Of a stretch of DNA of 54,067 bases, positions 17,295-25,636 are shown one piece after another (within the stretch, counting starts at the first letter, position 1; every line of letters starts with the position of its first letter). Source of the DNA: Ruminococcus sp. AM22-13 (GTDB taxonomy: Bacteria; Bacillota; Clostridia; Lachnospirales; Lachnospiraceae). A model generated the notes under the pieces. The model had not been told where the DNA came from and made no database searches. It saw only the letters and a program-made list of their open reading frames with translations. A program made the position numbers and the translations under genes. The stretch spans positions 1 to 54,067 of the forward strand of contig NZ_QRIL01000024.1 of the NCBI RefSeq assembly GCF_003471165.1, written 5' to 3'.

Positions 17295-18017
17295 ATGCAG
17301 ACAGATTACAATACTTATGAAAGCCTTCGTGCAATACTTGAGAAAGAAACACCAATTCTTATTGCGCAGATTCGTGCGTTGTACAGAGAGTTAGATAAGA
17401 AATTTCATCTTCAGGGAGCAAAAGTGCCAATAACTTTTGGCTTTGATACGGACTCCTTGGGGTCTTATAATCAAAAAGGACACGGACAGAAAGAACATTT
17501 TCATTTTTCTCTGTTTTTTATAGGATATGCTGTAAATAATCCACTCAGCAAAGAAGACAGAATGGATCTCTACAAACACGAATACGCACATTATATGCGA
17601 TACAATATGCCTATTCCTAAACAGTATCAGTGGCAGCCTGGAATTCACGGAAGTGCATGGAAATACTGCTGCTCATTGGTAGGTGCGGCACCAACGCCCT
17701 ATTACAAAGCGGGTGAGGCGCTGATGAATCACAATTATGAAAAAACTCTGATGAATCCGATTCATGACAAAACAGTCACCATACGGGATCAACACCGAAG
17801 AGAACAGGAATACAGAAGAACGCAGAATGTGATTATAAAATATGAAAAAGGGGAAAGCGTCGATCATCCGAAATTTGGCGAAGGAATTATAGAAAAAATA
17901 GAGCAACGATCTTGCTCTGTGAGTCTTCATATTCGCTTTGGAGAAGAACTGAAAGTGATAGATCAGAAATGGCTTCTTCAGACAAAATACAAAAAAAGAA
18001 AATCTGAAAGCCCGTGA
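17295..18017 (+). CDS. SprT-like zinc metalloprotein
   Basis: A 240-residue protein with the gluzincin motif H95-E96-Y-A-H99 in YKHEYAHYMRY and a later H118 in GIHGSAWKYCC, the SprT/Spartan arrangement. The segment around residues 180-235 (VDHPKFGEGIIEKIEQRS, then IRFGEELKVID) resembles the small barrel found at the C-terminus of UvrD/PcrA helicases, which binds RNA polymerase. The combination suggests a DNA- or transcription-linked protease, possibly against DNA-protein crosslinks. Function is inferred from fold only. It stands just before a region of decayed genes. Confidence 0.7.
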   Translation: MQTDYNTYESLRAILEKETPILIAQIRALYRELDKKFHLQGAKVPITFGFDTDSLGSYNQKGHGQKEHFHFSLFFIGYAVNNPLSKEDRMDLYKHEYAHYMRYNMPIPKQYQWQPGIHGSAWKYCCSLVGAAPTPYYKAGEALMNHNYEKTLMNPIHDKTVTIRDQHRREQEYRRTQNVIIKYEKGESVDHPKFGEGIIEKIEQRSCSVSLHIRFGEELKVIDQKWLLQTKYKKRKSESP

Positions 18018-18242
18018 CCAGATGGCCTGGTTAGAGCAATAAACAGTATCTATATTCAGAAGCAGTATTTCCTATATCGGCAAAAACACAACAATTCAGG
18101 TCGAATATTATTGATATTTTTGCCGATGATGTGATCGAAACAGCAAATCACTTCCGCTGCATGGATACCGCCCTTCCGGAAGAAGTTGCCGATAAAATGA
18201 AGGCCTTGCTGACGGAATACAACGCCAAAGAAGAAAGATAAA

Positions 18243-18377
18243 GAAAAAGCAGATCAGGTTGCAGATGAAATTATAAAAAATACATACAAAACACTCACGA
18301 CAAGAGGTATGAAGGGATGTTATGTATATTGTACGGATGCCGCCTTGGTTCAATATTTTAAGAAACTGTTAAAATAA
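18243..18377 (+). pseudogene. C-terminal fragment of a DUF2075-type ATPase
   Basis: The last 44 codons of a DUF2075 (Schlafen-like DNA/RNA helicase) protein remain, recognisable by IIKNTYKTLTTRGMKGCYVY, the conserved C-terminal helicase motif. The rest of the gene is absent. The preceding 120 bases are open in another frame (to a TAA at 18239-18241), but I could not identify them. In Firmicutes this ATPase is commonly followed by a MazG-like gene, as here, so both are remains of one locus. Confidence 0.6.
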
Positions 18378-18400
18378 AAATGATAAAGGGGTAAAAGTTC

Positions 18401-18571
18401 ATGAAGGAAAAAACAATAGAGTGTATTCGCAAATTTACAGAAGACCGGGATCGGGATCAATTTCATAGTCCGGTAGTCAGAGCATTTGGGGACTACGGTA
18501 ATACTACGAATGAGGGAATGCAAATGAGCCGATGTAGAAGTGCAGATTTTAACGGTAGTAGTAATCGTTAA
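18401..18571 (+). pseudogene. N-terminal fragment of a MazG-like pyrophosphohydrolase
   Basis: Opens with a good ribosome site (AAAGGGG) and encodes MKEKTIECIRKFTEDRDRDQ-FHSP, the usual N-terminus of short MazG-like nucleotide pyrophosphohydrolases. Sequence similarity stops right after FHSP, where the metal-binding E-x-x-E helices should begin. The frame then runs 31 unrelated codons to a TAA. The deletion or insertion edge is therefore near 18475. Confidence 0.55.
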
Positions 18572-18704
18572 ATTGTAAGGGCTATCGTTATATAGTGTGC
18601 AATCGTTGAATAGTCTAGCAGTATCGTGTAAAATGAATATCTAGTTAGATATGGACATATAATATTAAAGCAGCCGCAAGCTGTGATTTGAACTATATTT
18701 GACC
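18572..18704. other. spacer upstream of the toxin-antitoxin promoter
   Basis: No gene. It contains ATCGTT-like motifs spaced roughly 25 bases apart (near 18566, 18593 and 18610), which may be remains of a repeat or operator sites. Confidence 0.3.
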
Positions 18705-18733
18705 TTGACAGGCGGCACATTTGAATGTATACT
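18705..18733 (+). promoter_or_regulatory. strong promoter of the antitoxin RNA
   Basis: TTGACA at 18705-18710 and TATACT at 18728-18733 are separated by exactly 17 bases, a near-consensus housekeeping promoter. Predicted start is near 18740, just before a CAGTAA-GAGA-TTACTG hairpin that would cap the 5' end. Confidence 0.8.
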
Positions 18734-18740
18734 TTAAGTA

Positions 18741-18891
18741 CAGTAAGAGATTACTGCAAATGTTTGTTGCTACTCGATATGCAACTCAAATAAGGTCGAG
18801 TTCAAATGTTTGTCGCTACTCGATATGCGATTTAGAAAAGGTCGAGTTCAAATGTTTTGAGGTTTCGTTCGAGAGGACGGAGCCTCTTTTT
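18741..18891 (+). ncRNA. type III antitoxin RNA (CptI/ToxI-like repeat array)
   Basis: Two tandem repeats of exactly 46 nt (18758-18803 and 18804-18849) and the first 8 nt of a third, each beginning AAATGTTT. They differ at six positions. At positions 11/26 of the unit a T-A pair becomes C-G, and at 9/28 a G-C pair becomes G-T, so the GTTGC/GCAAC hairpin is preserved by covariation, showing RNA-level selection. ACTCGA and TCGAGT could add a pseudoknot. The array sits between a strong promoter and a leaky terminator in front of a ToxN/AbiQ-like gene, the standard type III layout in which the toxin cuts the precursor into single repeats that inhibit it. The unit length is close to that of the cptIN family. 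Confidence 0.8.
18871..18891 (+). terminator. terminator between antitoxin RNA and toxin
   Basis: AGAGG (18872-18876) pairs with CCTCT (18883-18887), followed by five T. In type III systems this partial terminator lets only some transcripts reach the toxin gene. Confidence 0.7.
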
Positions 18892-18907
18892 GACGATAGG
18901 AGAAGAA

Positions 18908-19387
18908 ATGGAAATAGGGCATTTTTATTATATTGATGATCAATACTTTAAGGATTTTTCAGATCCTTATTTGATGCAGAATAAGGAAAAGGTAAATGGA
19001 CAGTTACATGATAGACCATGTTTTTATGCATTCCAGGATAGTAATACGCAGCTGTTTTGGATGATACCATTTTCATCACAGGTTTCTAAATTTAAAGGAA
19101 TCTATAATAAGAAAATGCAAAAGTATCATAGGTGCGATACAATTGTTTTTGGAGAAGTGATTGGTCATGAGAAGGCATTTTTGATTCAAAATATGTGCCC
19201 GATTACAGAAAAATATATGAAAAATGAGTATCTGGACTCTGTTGCTAATATACCAGTTCGTGTTGATGGTAGATTAGAAAAGGAGTTAAAGGATAAAGCA
19301 GGAAAAGTTTTAGCATTGCAGAGAAAGGGAGCAAAGTTGATTTTTCCAGATGTCCGTAGTATAGAACAGGAATTATTAAAATACTGA
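18908..19387 (+). CDS. type III toxin, ToxN/AbiQ/CptN-like endoribonuclease
   Basis: A 159-residue protein starting MEIGHFYYIDDQYFKDF. Conserved family features are RPCFYAF near residue 38, FWMIPFSSQVSKFKGIYNKK (the S-S-x-V-x-K active region) and the TIVFGEV then AFLIQNMCPITEKY core. GAKLIFPDVRSIEQELL closes the protein. Toxins of this superfamily cut RNA at A-rich sites, abort phage infection or stabilise plasmids, and are neutralised by the upstream repeat RNA. ATG 18908 has TAGGAGA upstream. The gene appears complete and is one base from the start of the eroded phage capsid frame, so the locus may have been carried by, or dropped into, the prophage. Family assignment is by recalled resemblance. 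Confidence 0.8.
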   Translation: MEIGHFYYIDDQYFKDFSDPYLMQNKEKVNGQLHDRPCFYAFQDSNTQLFWMIPFSSQVSKFKGIYNKKMQKYHRCDTIVFGEVIGHEKAFLIQNMCPITEKYMKNEYLDSVANIPVRVDGRLEKELKDKAGKVLALQRKGAKLIFPDVRSIEQELLKY

Positions 19388-19388
19388 A

Positions 19389-20430
19389 ATGATGAAGAAG
19401 CGTGCAGACCTGCTTGGACAGATGCGAAATTTCCTTGATGAACACGAGGACAAGCAGGGAAAACTGACCGTTGATGATGCAATCACCTATTCTAATATGG
19501 AAGCGGAATTTGATGGATTGACCGATGTTATTTCTCGTGCGCAGAGGGAGGCAGAGCTGTCTAAGCCGATTAATTCTCCACTTACAGGGAAACCATATAT
19601 CGCAGGTTCAGCTCCGGAACAGAAGAAAGGACGCGCTTCTGACGAATACAGACAGGCCATGCTTACAGCAATGCGTACCAATTTCCGTCAGGTTTCTAAT
19701 CTCCTGCAGGAGGGGGGAGATGCGGATGGAGGTTACCTTGTTCCAGAAGAATATGATCGCAGATTAATTGATGTGCTGGAAGAAGAAAACATCATGCGTG
19801 GACTCGCTACTGTAATCACTACTTCCGGGGAACATAAGATTAATATTGCTGCTTCCAAGCCTGCTGCTGTATGACAATGCGTTCAATCTGGAAAGCTATA
19901 TTATTACACAATTCGGCAAGGCGCTGGCAAATGAAGAAGAGGATGCGTTTCTGAATGGAAATGGAGTAGGAAAACCAACAAGTCTTTTTGACACAACGCA
20001 TGGTGGACAGCTCTTGAATACTCTGACCGCAGGGATTAAGTCGGATGATGTGCTTGATCTGGTTTATGGTCTGAAGCGTCCATATCGTAAAAATGCTTCC
20101 TTTATTATGAACGATGGAACATTAGCACAGCTTCGAAAACTGAAAGACAACAATGGTGCTTATATTTGGCAGCCGTCTTATCAGGTAGGGGAACCGGATC
20201 GTGTGCTTGGCTATGAAGTGCATACTTCTGCGTATGCTCCGAAGGATGCCATTTCTTTTGGTGACTACAAATACTACAATATCGGTGATCGTGGTTCCAG
20301 ATCCTTCAAACAGTTAAATGAGCTGTTTACCGGAAATGGTATGATCGGTTATGTAGCAAAGGAACGTGTGGATGGAAAACTGCTCCTGCCAGAAGCTGTT
20401 CAGATTATGAAACTGAAGGGAACAGAATGA
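19389..20430 (+). pseudogene. phage major capsid protein (HK97 type), broken
   Basis: The frame from 19389 encodes the coiled-coil scaffold part (MMKKRADLLGQMRNFLDEHE) and the start of the shell domain (GGYLVPEEYDRRLIDVLEE). After KINIAASKPAA it stops at 19874. A second frame resumes with LLYDNAFNLESYIITQFGKA and runs to the end of the capsid (TGNGMIGYVAKERVDGKLL). About 40 codons are deleted and the frame is shifted at the join. The 5' end is also truncated, and portal, protease and terminase genes are missing. It cannot form a capsid. Confidence 0.85.
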
Positions 20431-20562
20431 CCTGAAAGTTCTCCTTTCTCATAAGTCATGACTCCTAAGCCATCTTCCTATACCTAAAAAACTAAACCCT
20501 GTTTACTCTAGGCAAACAGAAAAAAATCAGTATAATGAAGGTAGGGGAAGGGAGGCTTTTAT

Positions 20563-20832
20563 ATGCAATTCAAATATCAGGATTTAGGAGAAGGAATCAT
20601 TAAACTGTTAAAGCAAAGAAAACAGAATGGCGAAAATATCATGGTTATTAGAGCAACAGAAGTGAAAAGACTTCTGGATGTGCAGAAGATATGTGGGCCA
20701 TGCCGGAATGGAAGGTATGCAATGATCTGTCAGGCTATGAAATATGCGTCAGACCGAATTCCAGCAAAACAGATTGATGGAAATTATGAAAGTTCCAATT
20801 ATACATTAGAATATCAATTGAATTTATTTTAA
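20563..20832 (+). CDS. small hypothetical protein
   Basis: Eighty-nine residues, with GGAAGGGAGG placed well before ATG 20563 and a TATAAT box at about 20532-20537. It contains a C-G-P-C pair (QKICGPCRNGRY), which may bind metal, and a helical N-terminus. I do not recognise it. It sits where phage head genes would normally be contiguous, so it may be an accessory gene inserted in the prophage. It seems intact, unlike its neighbours. Confidence 0.5.
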   Translation: MQFKYQDLGEGIIKLLKQRKQNGENIMVIRATEVKRLLDVQKICGPCRNGRYAMICQAMKYASDRIPAKQIDGNYESSNYTLEYQLNLF

Positions 20833-20892
20833 GAAGAGTCAGACTTGTGTGGGAAAATGCGCAGGTCTGATTTTCTTTTGGGGGTGATTGCA

Positions 20893-21168
20893 GTGTTTTT
20901 GACACTTGAAGAAATGAAAAATTATCTCCGGGTAGACCATGAGGAGGACGATGGCCTGCTTGCCGATTTTCTGAAAGCATCGGAAAAACTGTGTATGGAT
21001 ATCGCCCGGATGGAAGATCGGCAGGAGTTTGAGCAAAGTCCGAATGCCAAGATCGTTGTGCAGTACGCAGTTGCTTATCAGTATGAACACAGGGAAGAAG
21101 CAGACCACCATGCGCTTACACTGACTCTACGGGCTTTACTTTTTGGGGAGAGAAAGCCGGGATTCTAA
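20893..21168 (+). CDS. phage head-tail connector protein
   Basis: About 91 residues beginning FLTLEEMKNYLRVDHEEDDG and continuing FLKASEKLCMDIARM, the pattern of the gp6-like head-tail connector family (PF05135). It joins the portal to the tail-completion proteins. GTG 20893 or 20884 is the start, with a GGGGGTG ribosome site. The frame is open, but the partners around it are broken, so it is a survivor and not a working virion gene. Confidence 0.7.
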   Translation: MFLTLEEMKNYLRVDHEEDDGLLADFLKASEKLCMDIARMEDRQEFEQSPNAKIVVQYAVAYQYEHREEADHHALTLTLRALLFGERKPGF

Positions 21169-21169
21169 G

Positions 21170-21501
21170 ATGGATGTCTCACTTTTAAATGTAAGATTAC
21201 CTTTCAGGAAGCAGTGGTGGAGTCTGATGAGATTGGTAACCGGACAAATAAATGGAAAGACTACTATACCTGCCATGCAACTGTGAGTGGGGAGAACGGA
21301 TCGGAGCAGAATACAGCCGGACAGATGGTGGAGGATGGAAAAGTAGATTTTACTATCCGCTATTGTAAAAAGGCAGCAAAGATAGATTCGACCGGATTCA
21401 GGGTTTCTTTTCAGGGGGAGTTTTATAACATTTTAAGTGTAGATCATATGAATTACAAAAAGAAATGTTTGAAATATAGATGCCAAAAAAAGAGGAGATA
21501 G
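21170..21501 (+). pseudogene. phage head closure protein, frameshifted
   Basis: ATG 21170 opens MDVSLLNVR in one frame. The family sequence KITFQEAVVESDEIGNRTNK continues in another, so a one-base indel lies near 21200. The rest (WKDYYTCHATVSGENG, GFRVSFQGEFYNILSVDHMN) matches phage head-tail adaptor/closure proteins (PF05521). The second frame lacks an ATG and a ribosome site. Confidence 0.65.
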
Positions 21502-21503
21502 TA

Positions 21504-21713
21504 GTGAGTGAAAATGTGCGGATAGATCAGCTTGCGGAAGCTGTGATGAAAGGGCTGACAGAGTATGCGGACCTTGCAACAGATGATATGAAAAAAGCTG
21601 TAAAGTCGGTGGGAAGAACTGTTCGAAAAGAAATAGAAGCTAATGCACCGGCAGAAGAAGTAGGAGTGAAACAGTTGGAAAAGGAGATTGAGAGGAGCCT
21701 GCATAATGGATAA
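21504..21713 (+). pseudogene. HK97 gp10-like tail protein, internally deleted
   Basis: Starts at GTG 21504 after AGAGGAG. The N-terminus (VRIDQLAEAVMKGLTEYADL, then AVKSVGRTVRKEIEANAP) is that of HK97 gp10-type proteins. The family then continues with a TGKYAKSW-like region that is missing; a short tail, VGVKQLEKEIERSL, follows directly. About half of the expected 120 or so residues are lost. Its stop overlaps the start of the next gene. Confidence 0.55.
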
Positions 21714-22017
21714 GATTCTTGCTGTGTTGCGGGAAACAGGAATTTCTTTTGCATATGACCACTTTGCAGAAGGAGAAGCGGTAGAGCCACCGTTCATCTG
21801 CTATCTATTTCCGGGGAGTAACAACTTTGCAGCAGATGGAAAGGTTTACCACAAAATTGGAAGAGTAAATATTGAATTGTATACAGATAAGAAAGATTTA
21901 AAAGCAGAACAAAAAGTGAAGGATGCTTTAGATGCAGCTTCCATTTTTTATGCAAAATCCGAGGTTTGGATTGACAGTGAAAAACTATATGAAGTTCTTT
22001 ATGAGATGGAGGTTTAG
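21706..22017 (+). CDS. phage tail-completion-like protein
   Basis: A 103-residue protein starting MDKILAVLRETGISFAYDHF, with PPFICYLFPGSNNF and KIGRVNIELYTDKKD. Size, position after the gp10-like gene and the VNIELYTDKKD strand suit the minor tail or tail-terminator proteins of Firmicute siphophages. The ATG overlaps the preceding stop codon (ATGGATAA), a usual phage arrangement. It looks intact. The major tail protein that should follow is absent and replaced by a pilin-like gene. Confidence 0.6.
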   Translation: MDKILAVLRETGISFAYDHFAEGEAVEPPFICYLFPGSNNFAADGKVYHKIGRVNIELYTDKKDLKAEQKVKDALDAASIFYAKSEVWIDSEKLYEVLYEMEV

Positions 22018-22144
22018 GAATAACTTTAGCAGAGAGTTAAAAATTATCATGTTATAGTATCGACAAATGAAGGATTTTTGCGTATAATATCACGAAATAG
22101 AAAGTCTATTGTGATTAAAAATTCAAGAAAGGTTGTCGTAAAAC

Positions 22145-22543
22145 ATGGAAAGAAATAATAATGGATTCACACTTGTAGAATTGGTAGTTGTGATTTCTAT
22201 TCTTGGTGTATTGATTGCAATTTTAGCTCCATGGTATACATCGAAAATACACAAGGCGAAAGTAGCAACGGATTGGGCGAATGTGAAATCTTATTATAAT
22301 GAGATACAAACAGATTATATGTTTACAGATAAGCACAATCCCAAAGTTCCCATTGATTGGCATACAAATCCATATTATGATTGGAAGGTGCTTACTTCAT
22401 TAAGTGGGGAAAAAGTACCGATGAAAACAGGAATGTGTGCTGTGAGTTTTGAAGAAAGTAACGGCTATTCCATAACATATCAGTGTAATGCAAGACATTC
22501 ACAATGCGAGTTTGAGGTGGGAGTACAGAAATCTGATTCATAA
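22145..22543 (+). CDS. prepilin-like protein with type IV N-methylation motif
   Basis: A 132-residue protein beginning MERNNNGFTLVELVVVISIL. It has the G/F cleavage site, glutamate at +5 and a 20-residue hydrophobic helix of type IV pilins or pseudopilins. The mature part (about 100 residues) is polar and includes two cysteines near the end. Prepilin peptidase would cleave it at the membrane and it would assemble into a pilus or competence pseudopilus. No other pilus gene is nearby and it lies between two eroded phage tail genes, so it is an orphan. It has its own leader, and a terminator follows at 22651. Confidence 0.75.
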   Translation: MERNNNGFTLVELVVVISILGVLIAILAPWYTSKIHKAKVATDWANVKSYYNEIQTDYMFTDKHNPKVPIDWHTNPYYDWKVLTSLSGEKVPMKTGMCAVSFEESNGYSITYQCNARHSQCEFEVGVQKSDS

Positions 22544-22650
22544 TAAAAAAGAGATTGATTGTGAAAAGTCATATGGTAAATAGTATTTTAAGATATATAC
22601 GGTTGTAAATGATCATTTGTTAGTTTGAAAATTTTATAATGTTACATAGA

Positions 22651-22678
22651 ACATCTGTCAGAAATGGCAGGTGTTTTT
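22651..22678 (+). terminator. terminator after the pilin gene
   Basis: ACATCTGTCA-GAAA-TGGCAGGTGT hairpin followed by a T run. Confidence 0.7.
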
Positions 22679-22687
22679 CATTTGTTT

Positions 22688-22710
22688 GGAGCTCAAGAGG
22701 CTCCTTTTTT
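22688..22710 (+). terminator. second hairpin before the tape-measure gene
   Basis: GGAGC and GCTCC arms around TCAAGAG with six T. The ribosome site of the tape-measure gene follows, so it may act as an attenuator between the tail genes. Confidence 0.6.
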
Positions 22711-22738
22711 GTATCCGTTTTTAAGGAGGTGAGAGTGT

Positions 22739-24312
22739 ATGGCAGGTCGTATTCAGGGTATTACTGTAGAGATTGGCGGAGATACAACTAAATTACAAAA
22801 TGCCCTGAAGGGTGTGAATGGACAGATTAAGTCTACACAGCAGCAGCTGAAGGATGTGGACAAACTTTTAAAGCTAGATCCGGGAAATACAGAGCTTTTG
22901 GCACAAAAACACAAGCTCCTTGGAGAAGCAGTAGAGGGAACGAAAGAGAAACTTACTACTTTAAAGGCAGCCGCAGAACAGGCAAATACAGCCCTTGCAA
23001 ATGGAGAGATTTCGCAGTCACAGTATGATGCGCTTCAAAGAGAGATTATTGAGACCGAGCAGGACTTAAAGAGACTGGAGGAACAGGCCAATCAGTCTGC
23101 AACTGCTGTCCAGAAGATTGCTGCTACCGGAGAAAAGCTAAAGACTGTTGGAAATAACATTTCTTCTGCAGGAGAAAAGCTGCTTCCGGTTACGCAGCAC
23201 TTGTGGCTGCTTTTGCGTATCTTTGGACTCACTGTGAGGGGTTTAGACAGTTTTGGATCAGTCTATGGGAAGGAGTAAAGCAGATCGCGATAACGGTCTG
23301 GACAGAGTTACAGAACTTTTTTCAGACTGCATGGGAGGCCATTAAACTGATTTTTACAACTGTACTTGGGATTCTTCAGACTCTGGTGTCGACCTGCTTT
23401 ACAGTTATGCAGACCATGATCCAGACAGCAATGACGATTATTCGAACGGTTATTACGATTGGCGGGAATCTGATTAAGACGGTAGTAACCACAATCCTGA
23501 ATGCGATCAAGACAGTGGTGTCTTCGGTATGGAATGCCATTAAAACAGTGATATAGGCAGTCCTATTAGCAATCAAAGGAATCATCACCGGAAATTTCAA
23601 TGCGGTCAAAAGTTCCATCCAAACAATTATGAATACCATTCGCACAGTGATCACCACGATCTGGAACACCATTAAAAGTACGGTGACTTCTGTATTAAAC
23701 GCAATCAGGAATGCCGTTTCTTCCGTATTTAATCGGATTGTTTCTGCGGTACGCAGTGCGATGGGGAATGTTTTGGGTGCAGTTCGGACTGGATTTTCTA
23801 ATGTGAAGGGATTTATTACCGGATTAGCAGGACAAGCCTATACCTGGGGCCGAGATCTAATTATGGGAATTGTCAGGGGTATCCAGAGCTGTATCAGTGC
23901 AGTCAGCAATGCGGTCTGCAACGTGGCAAATACTATCCGCAGAGTGATTCATTTCTCAGTTCCGGATGAAGGTCCTCTGACCTATTATGAGAGCTGGATG
24001 CCGGACTTTATGAAAGGGCTGGCTGCAGGAATTGAAAAAAGTAAAGGTATGGTAGCAAGGGCTATGGATGGTGTAGCTTCCGATATGGTGCTGAATCCAA
24101 ATGTCAGCGTAGAGCAGATGAATGAAGGCTATACAGGAACAGCGAATGCGGAGGGAAGCTCCGAGCTGATTGCTGCGATTACTTCTGCAATGCAGAACGT
24201 AAAGGGAGACAGCGGTGATCTTGTGATTCCGGTTTATCTGGGAGGTACCCTGCTGGATGAAGTGATCATTTCGGCACAGCAGCGGGCAAATCTAAGAAGT
24301 GGAGGAAGATAG
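22739..24312 (+). pseudogene. phage tail tape-measure protein, deleted and frameshifted
   Basis: The N-terminal frame from 22739 has the typical start (ITVEIGGDTTKLQNALKGVN, then LLKLDPGN). Coiled-coil sequence reaches EKLLPVT near 23190, and the frame then shifts to AAFAYLWTHCEGFRQFWISL, with a large internal deletion. The new frame has a TAG at 23554-23556 within T-I/V-rich repeats (NAIKTVV, NTIKSTVTSV). It continues in frame to the conserved end with SVPDEGPLTYYESWMPDFM at 24312. It retains about 500 codons of a gene that normally exceeds 800, so no functional ruler protein is expected. Confidence 0.85.
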
Positions 24313-24313
24313 A

Positions 24314-24731
24314 ATGGCATTTATACAGTATCTGATTTTTAATGAGGAGCTGCTTCCTTTTCCAGATTCCTATGAAATCACTCTTTCCGATGTGGAAGCG
24401 GATTCCAGCGGAGAAACAGAGGCCGGAACCACACAGAGAGATGTGATAAGGACCGGAGTGGCAGAAATTTCGGTCTCTCCCAAGTGGGTAAAGCGTCTGA
24501 CCGTTTATTCGAAGCTGCCAAAGATCGCGGTGAGGTATTGGAATTAAAAGAGCAGAAATGTATATCAGCAATTATAAAGTAAAGTTGAAAAAAGACACTT
24601 CTTATAAGGGACTTTGGATAGTTAGCTTTACTCTGAATGTGTATACCCATATGGGATTGGATGATGCAGAGAAGGAATTGCAAAATGCAAGAAAAAAATG
24701 GGAATTTCGGATAAAGACGATAAGCCTTTGA
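24314..24731 (+). pseudogene. phage tail protein following the tape measure, frameshifted
   Basis: ATG 24314 encodes MAFIQYLIFNEELLPFPDSY and SGETEAGTTQRDVIRTG, typical of the small tail protein after the tape measure. The frame breaks near 24520. The conserved end MYISNYKVKLKKDTSYKGLW then appears in another frame from 24558, followed by about 30 unrelated codons to a TGA at 24729-24731. All later tail, lysis and integrase genes are missing. Confidence 0.65.
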
Positions 24732-24784
24732 AACAGAATATGTTCAAGGTAGTTTGAGAGTAAAATATTATAATAGGAAACGAT

Positions 24785-24819
24785 AGCATCCAAGGTTTAT
24801 ACAACTTGGGTGCTTTTTT
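24785..24819 (+). terminator. rho-independent terminator
   Basis: AGCATCCAAG pairs with CTTGGGTGCT and is followed by a T run. It closes the eroded tail region. Confidence 0.85.
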
Positions 24820-24901
24820 ATGGAAAAGATTGAAATGGTATGGTAGAATAATTAGAAATGTTTAACTATATAAATATTGATAAAATGTGATGGAGAATAA
24901 A

Positions 24902-25636
24902 ATGAGAGATGACTTTAGTGAAGCAACTAAAAAGGAATTAGCTGCAATGGTCGGATACAAATGCTCGAATCCATGTTGCAGAAGAACAACAATTGGGCCG
25001 AAACTATCTGGTGAGGGAACTATTAATTTAGGAGAGGCAGCTCATATAAAAGCTGCTTCTCCGGGAGGAAAAAGGTATGATCCAGATATGACACCTGAAG
25101 AAAGAGCGGGTTATGAAAATGGAATTTGGATGTGTCGTACCCATGCAGCATTAATAGATAGAGATGAAAAATATTTTACTGTGGAATTATTATATAAATG
25201 GAAACAAAAGGCAGAAGAAAGTGCTGGTAAAGAATTAATTGAAGGTGAGGGGACAATAAGAAAATGTAAATTTAGAATGAATATTTTTTATAGAGATTTA
25301 AAGGAATATATATCTGCAATGGAATTATTCAAAATGCGAAGAGGAGTTGTAATTAATACACAAATGCTTCCTATTCAAAATAATTGGGAAGAACATTTAG
25401 AAGAAATTTCAGAGTTGATTGGACCGGAACTGACAGCAACTTTATATAATATTAATCGAATAGTAGAGGAATTTAGGTTAACGATGGAAGAAGAAGCGAG
25501 GCGATTGAAGGGAGGTCCAAAATTAGATTACATATCAGTTATTTATTGTCAAAAGCAAGATTTTTTTATGGATAAAATGCAAGAATGGCTTACAAAGGAT
25601 TTATTGGAAACAATAAAGTTCTATACGGAGATATAA
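24902..25636 (+). CDS. HNH-endonuclease-like protein
   Basis: A 244-residue protein. Its first half has a zinc/HNH pattern: C-S-N-P-C-C near residue 20, GEAAHIKAASPGGKRYDP with the catalytic histidine, then NGIWMCRTHAALIDRDE and YFTVELLYKWKQKAEE. This arrangement is known from stand-alone HNH proteins and from nuclease subunits in bacterial defence loci. The second half is helical and unrecognised. ATG 24902 has TGGAG upstream; ATG 24890 is possible. The codon use is more AT-rich than the phage genes before it. It is a single gene between the prophage relic and the ICE edge, and defence is an inference from the domain. Confidence 0.7.
   Translation: MRDDFSEATKKELAAMVGYKCSNPCCRRTTIGPKLSGEGTINLGEAAHIKAASPGGKRYDPDMTPEERAGYENGIWMCRTHAALIDRDEKYFTVELLYKWKQKAEESAGKELIEGEGTIRKCKFRMNIFYRDLKEYISAMELFKMRRGVVINTQMLPIQNNWEEHLEEISELIGPELTATLYNINRIVEEFRLTMEEEARRLKGGPKLDYISVIYCQKQDFFMDKMQEWLTKDLLETIKFYTEI

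Noticed and set aside
18758..18860. 46-bp repeats as a short CRISPR or a simple tandem duplication
   Set aside because: No spacers, and stem-preserving substitutions together with the toxin gene downstream point to a type III antitoxin RNA.
23554..23556. In-frame TAG in the tape-measure gene as a recoded codon
   Set aside because: The same gene also has a frameshift and a large deletion, and neighbouring phage genes are broken, so ordinary decay suffices.
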